Shown here: positions 6,205 through 7,161 of the stretch, piece after piece | How the letters are laid out: the number at the start of each line of letters is the position of its first letter | How positions within the stretch are numbered: position 1 is the stretch's first letter | From: JAGSOU01 sp049974865 | Lineage (GTDB): Bacteria > Pseudomonadota > Alphaproteobacteria > Rhodobacterales > Rhodobacteraceae | Assembly: GCA_049974865.1 (NCBI GenBank) | Contig: JBNGCX010000099.1 | Location: 1-7,161 of the forward strand | Direction: 5' to 3' | DNA: 7,161 nucleotides | The notes under the pieces: generated by a model | Told to the model about the DNA's origin: nothing | What the model saw: the letters and a program-made list of their open reading frames with translations, nothing else | Databases searched by the model: none | Translations under genes and position numbers: made by a program

Positions 6205-7161
6205 GGGATCAGTTCCCAGATCAGCTGCAACAGCAGCTCCGGGTCCAACCGCTCTGGGACCAACCTTGCCTCCCGTCCGGGCGGCACCGGCGGGAAGAAA
6301 TCATCGGCGGAAATCCCGCTACCTTCCAGTGCTGCCTCGTTGTCGGCGCGAAAATGGTTGCGCAGGGCATTGGCCTGTTCGGATGACAGCGCCATCTTCT
6401 TCTTTCCGGCGCCAGCGGCGCACATACGATCCAAGTGTTCGGCTAGCTTGCGGTGTCCGGCAAGGTCGGGACCGCCGGAAGTCCCTTGCCGTTGCAGATT
6501 AAGCTGGCGCAAGAGCTCTACGGCGCGGTAGTCAAGCCCCTCATTTTCAGGGGCAGCCGGTGCTAGGTTGCGACGTTGGGTGCCGATCACCTGCAAGAAA
6601 TCGAAAAACAGCTCACCCTTTGGCCAGAGCTTTGCATCGAAAGGGCGCACGATGACGTTCTCCGCACCGAAGACCTGACGCCAAGGCGCCAGACGCTGGC
6701 CGAAATACAGCCGTCTGGCCTTGCCATAAGCGCTGAAATCGAAGGGGCCGGTTCCACCGGATTTGATCATTTCTTGATAGGTGGAGAGGAAATAAGCATC
6801 CTGACGCCTGATATAGGCGACGACCGTAACGTCGAAATCCGCGAATTTCTCTTTTACCCAAGCGATCTTTTCCGGGGTCATGTCGGGGTCGCAGAACCCC
6901 TCTGAAGAAACTACGAGCACATCGAAGTCCTTGCGAGCAAGATCTCCGAAGAATTCGCTGTAGGCGCAGTCCAGTGTCTTAAGCTTTTTGCGGGTCAACC
7001 ATCTCAGGTTACGGCCCGGCACGGCGGCGGCCAGCGGCACGTGCTGCCAGCGCTGGATGTAAGACGCCCCTGGGCGGTAGGGGTAGAAAACACCACGCGC
7101 GCGCAACTGGTCGGCGTTGGAGGCCAAGCTCCGCTGGATGCTGGTTGAACCAGTCTTGTAT
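6189..7161 (-). CDS. Sulfotransferase-like protein, 5' end off right edge
   Basis: There are 323 visible residues with no start inside the window. The frame stays open to the edge, and its first residues read YKTGSTSIQRSLASN, a 5'-PAPS loop of the KTG(S/T)TSIQ type, so the TTG at 7127 is an internal leucine and not the start. Probably fewer than about 15 residues are missing, because this loop normally lies near the N-terminus (inference). Other family-type parts are LVVSSEG (about 82-88) and VVAYIRRQDAYFLSTYQ (about 113-129), which carries an Arg-Arg-Gln-Asp and a Ser in the 3'-phosphate position. The C-terminal third is less conserved and charged (CAAGAGKKK, RADNEAALEGSG) and ends ELIPQSLR. 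The family includes many putative polysaccharide sulfotransferases. The acceptor is unknown. It converges with the glf-linked sulfotransferase, 16-bp overlap. GC is about 57%. Confidence 0.8.
   Translation of the reverse strand, partial: YKTGSTSIQRSLASNADQLRARGVFYPYRPGASYIQRWQHVPLAAAVPGRNLRWLTRKKLKTLDCAYSEFFGDLARKDFDVLVVSSEGFCDPDMTPEKIAWVKEKFADFDVTVVAYIRRQDAYFLSTYQEMIKSGGTGPFDFSAYGKARRLYFGQRLAPWRQVFGAENVIVRPFDAKLWPKGELFFDFLQVIGTQRRNLAPAAPENEGLDYRAVELLRQLNLQRQGTSGGPDLAGHRKLAEHLDRMCAAGAGKKKMALSSEQANALRNHFRADNEAALEGSGISADDFFPPVPPGREARLVPERLDPELLLQLIWELIPQSLR
6192..6206. terminator. Hairpin across the two convergent stop codons, possible bidirectional terminator
   Basis: CCTCAG-GCT-CTGAGG forms a perfect 6-bp stem with a 3-base loop. 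It covers the TGA stop of the plus-strand sulfotransferase and sits immediately beside the TAA stop of the minus-strand gene. No T-run follows on either strand, so it is a weak candidate for an intrinsic terminator and may simply be a chance stem. Confidence 0.3.

Overview
The window looks like chromosomal DNA from a high-GC alphaproteobacterium, most likely a Rhodobacteraceae (roseobacter/Paracoccus-like) organism. The grounds are the GC-rich codon use, an RTX protein with a short N-terminal domain, and the style of the sulfotransferases. This placement is inference from sequence character; no database was searched.

The left two thirds is read on the minus strand. It begins at about 4149 with a membrane-anchored protein of the arylsulfotransferase (ASST) beta-propeller type. 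Two small membrane proteins and a cytosolic-type PAPS sulfotransferase follow. All four reading frames overlap (10 bp, 1 bp, and about 8 bp), so they almost certainly form one translationally coupled operon. After a 334-bp gap that holds a plausible promoter comes a same-strand RTX (hemolysin-type calcium-binding repeat) gene whose C-terminus lies beyond the left edge.

The right third starts after a divergent control region (4150-4378). A plus-strand pair holds UDP-galactopyranose mutase (glf, probably starting at a TTG) and, 11 bp later, a glycan-type sulfotransferase. A further sulfotransferase-like gene converges on it from the right edge, the two stop codons overlapping by 16 bp. The minus-strand gene is cut by the window edge, but its PAPS-loop motif (KTGSTSIQ) is just inside.

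Taken together, the window has three PAPS-type sulfotransferases, one ASST-like protein, a galactofuranose-precursor enzyme and a secreted RTX protein. The simplest reading is a cell-surface or exopolysaccharide locus making a sulfated, possibly galactofuranose-containing glycan. GC content varies sharply along the window: roughly 70% on the left, about 50% in most of the ASST gene, about 63% in glf and about 52-57% in the right-hand sulfotransferases, from spot counts of some 60-base lines. This suggests a mosaic, horizontally assembled region, as is usual for surface-glycan loci. No rRNA, tRNA, CRISPR or insertion sequence was seen.
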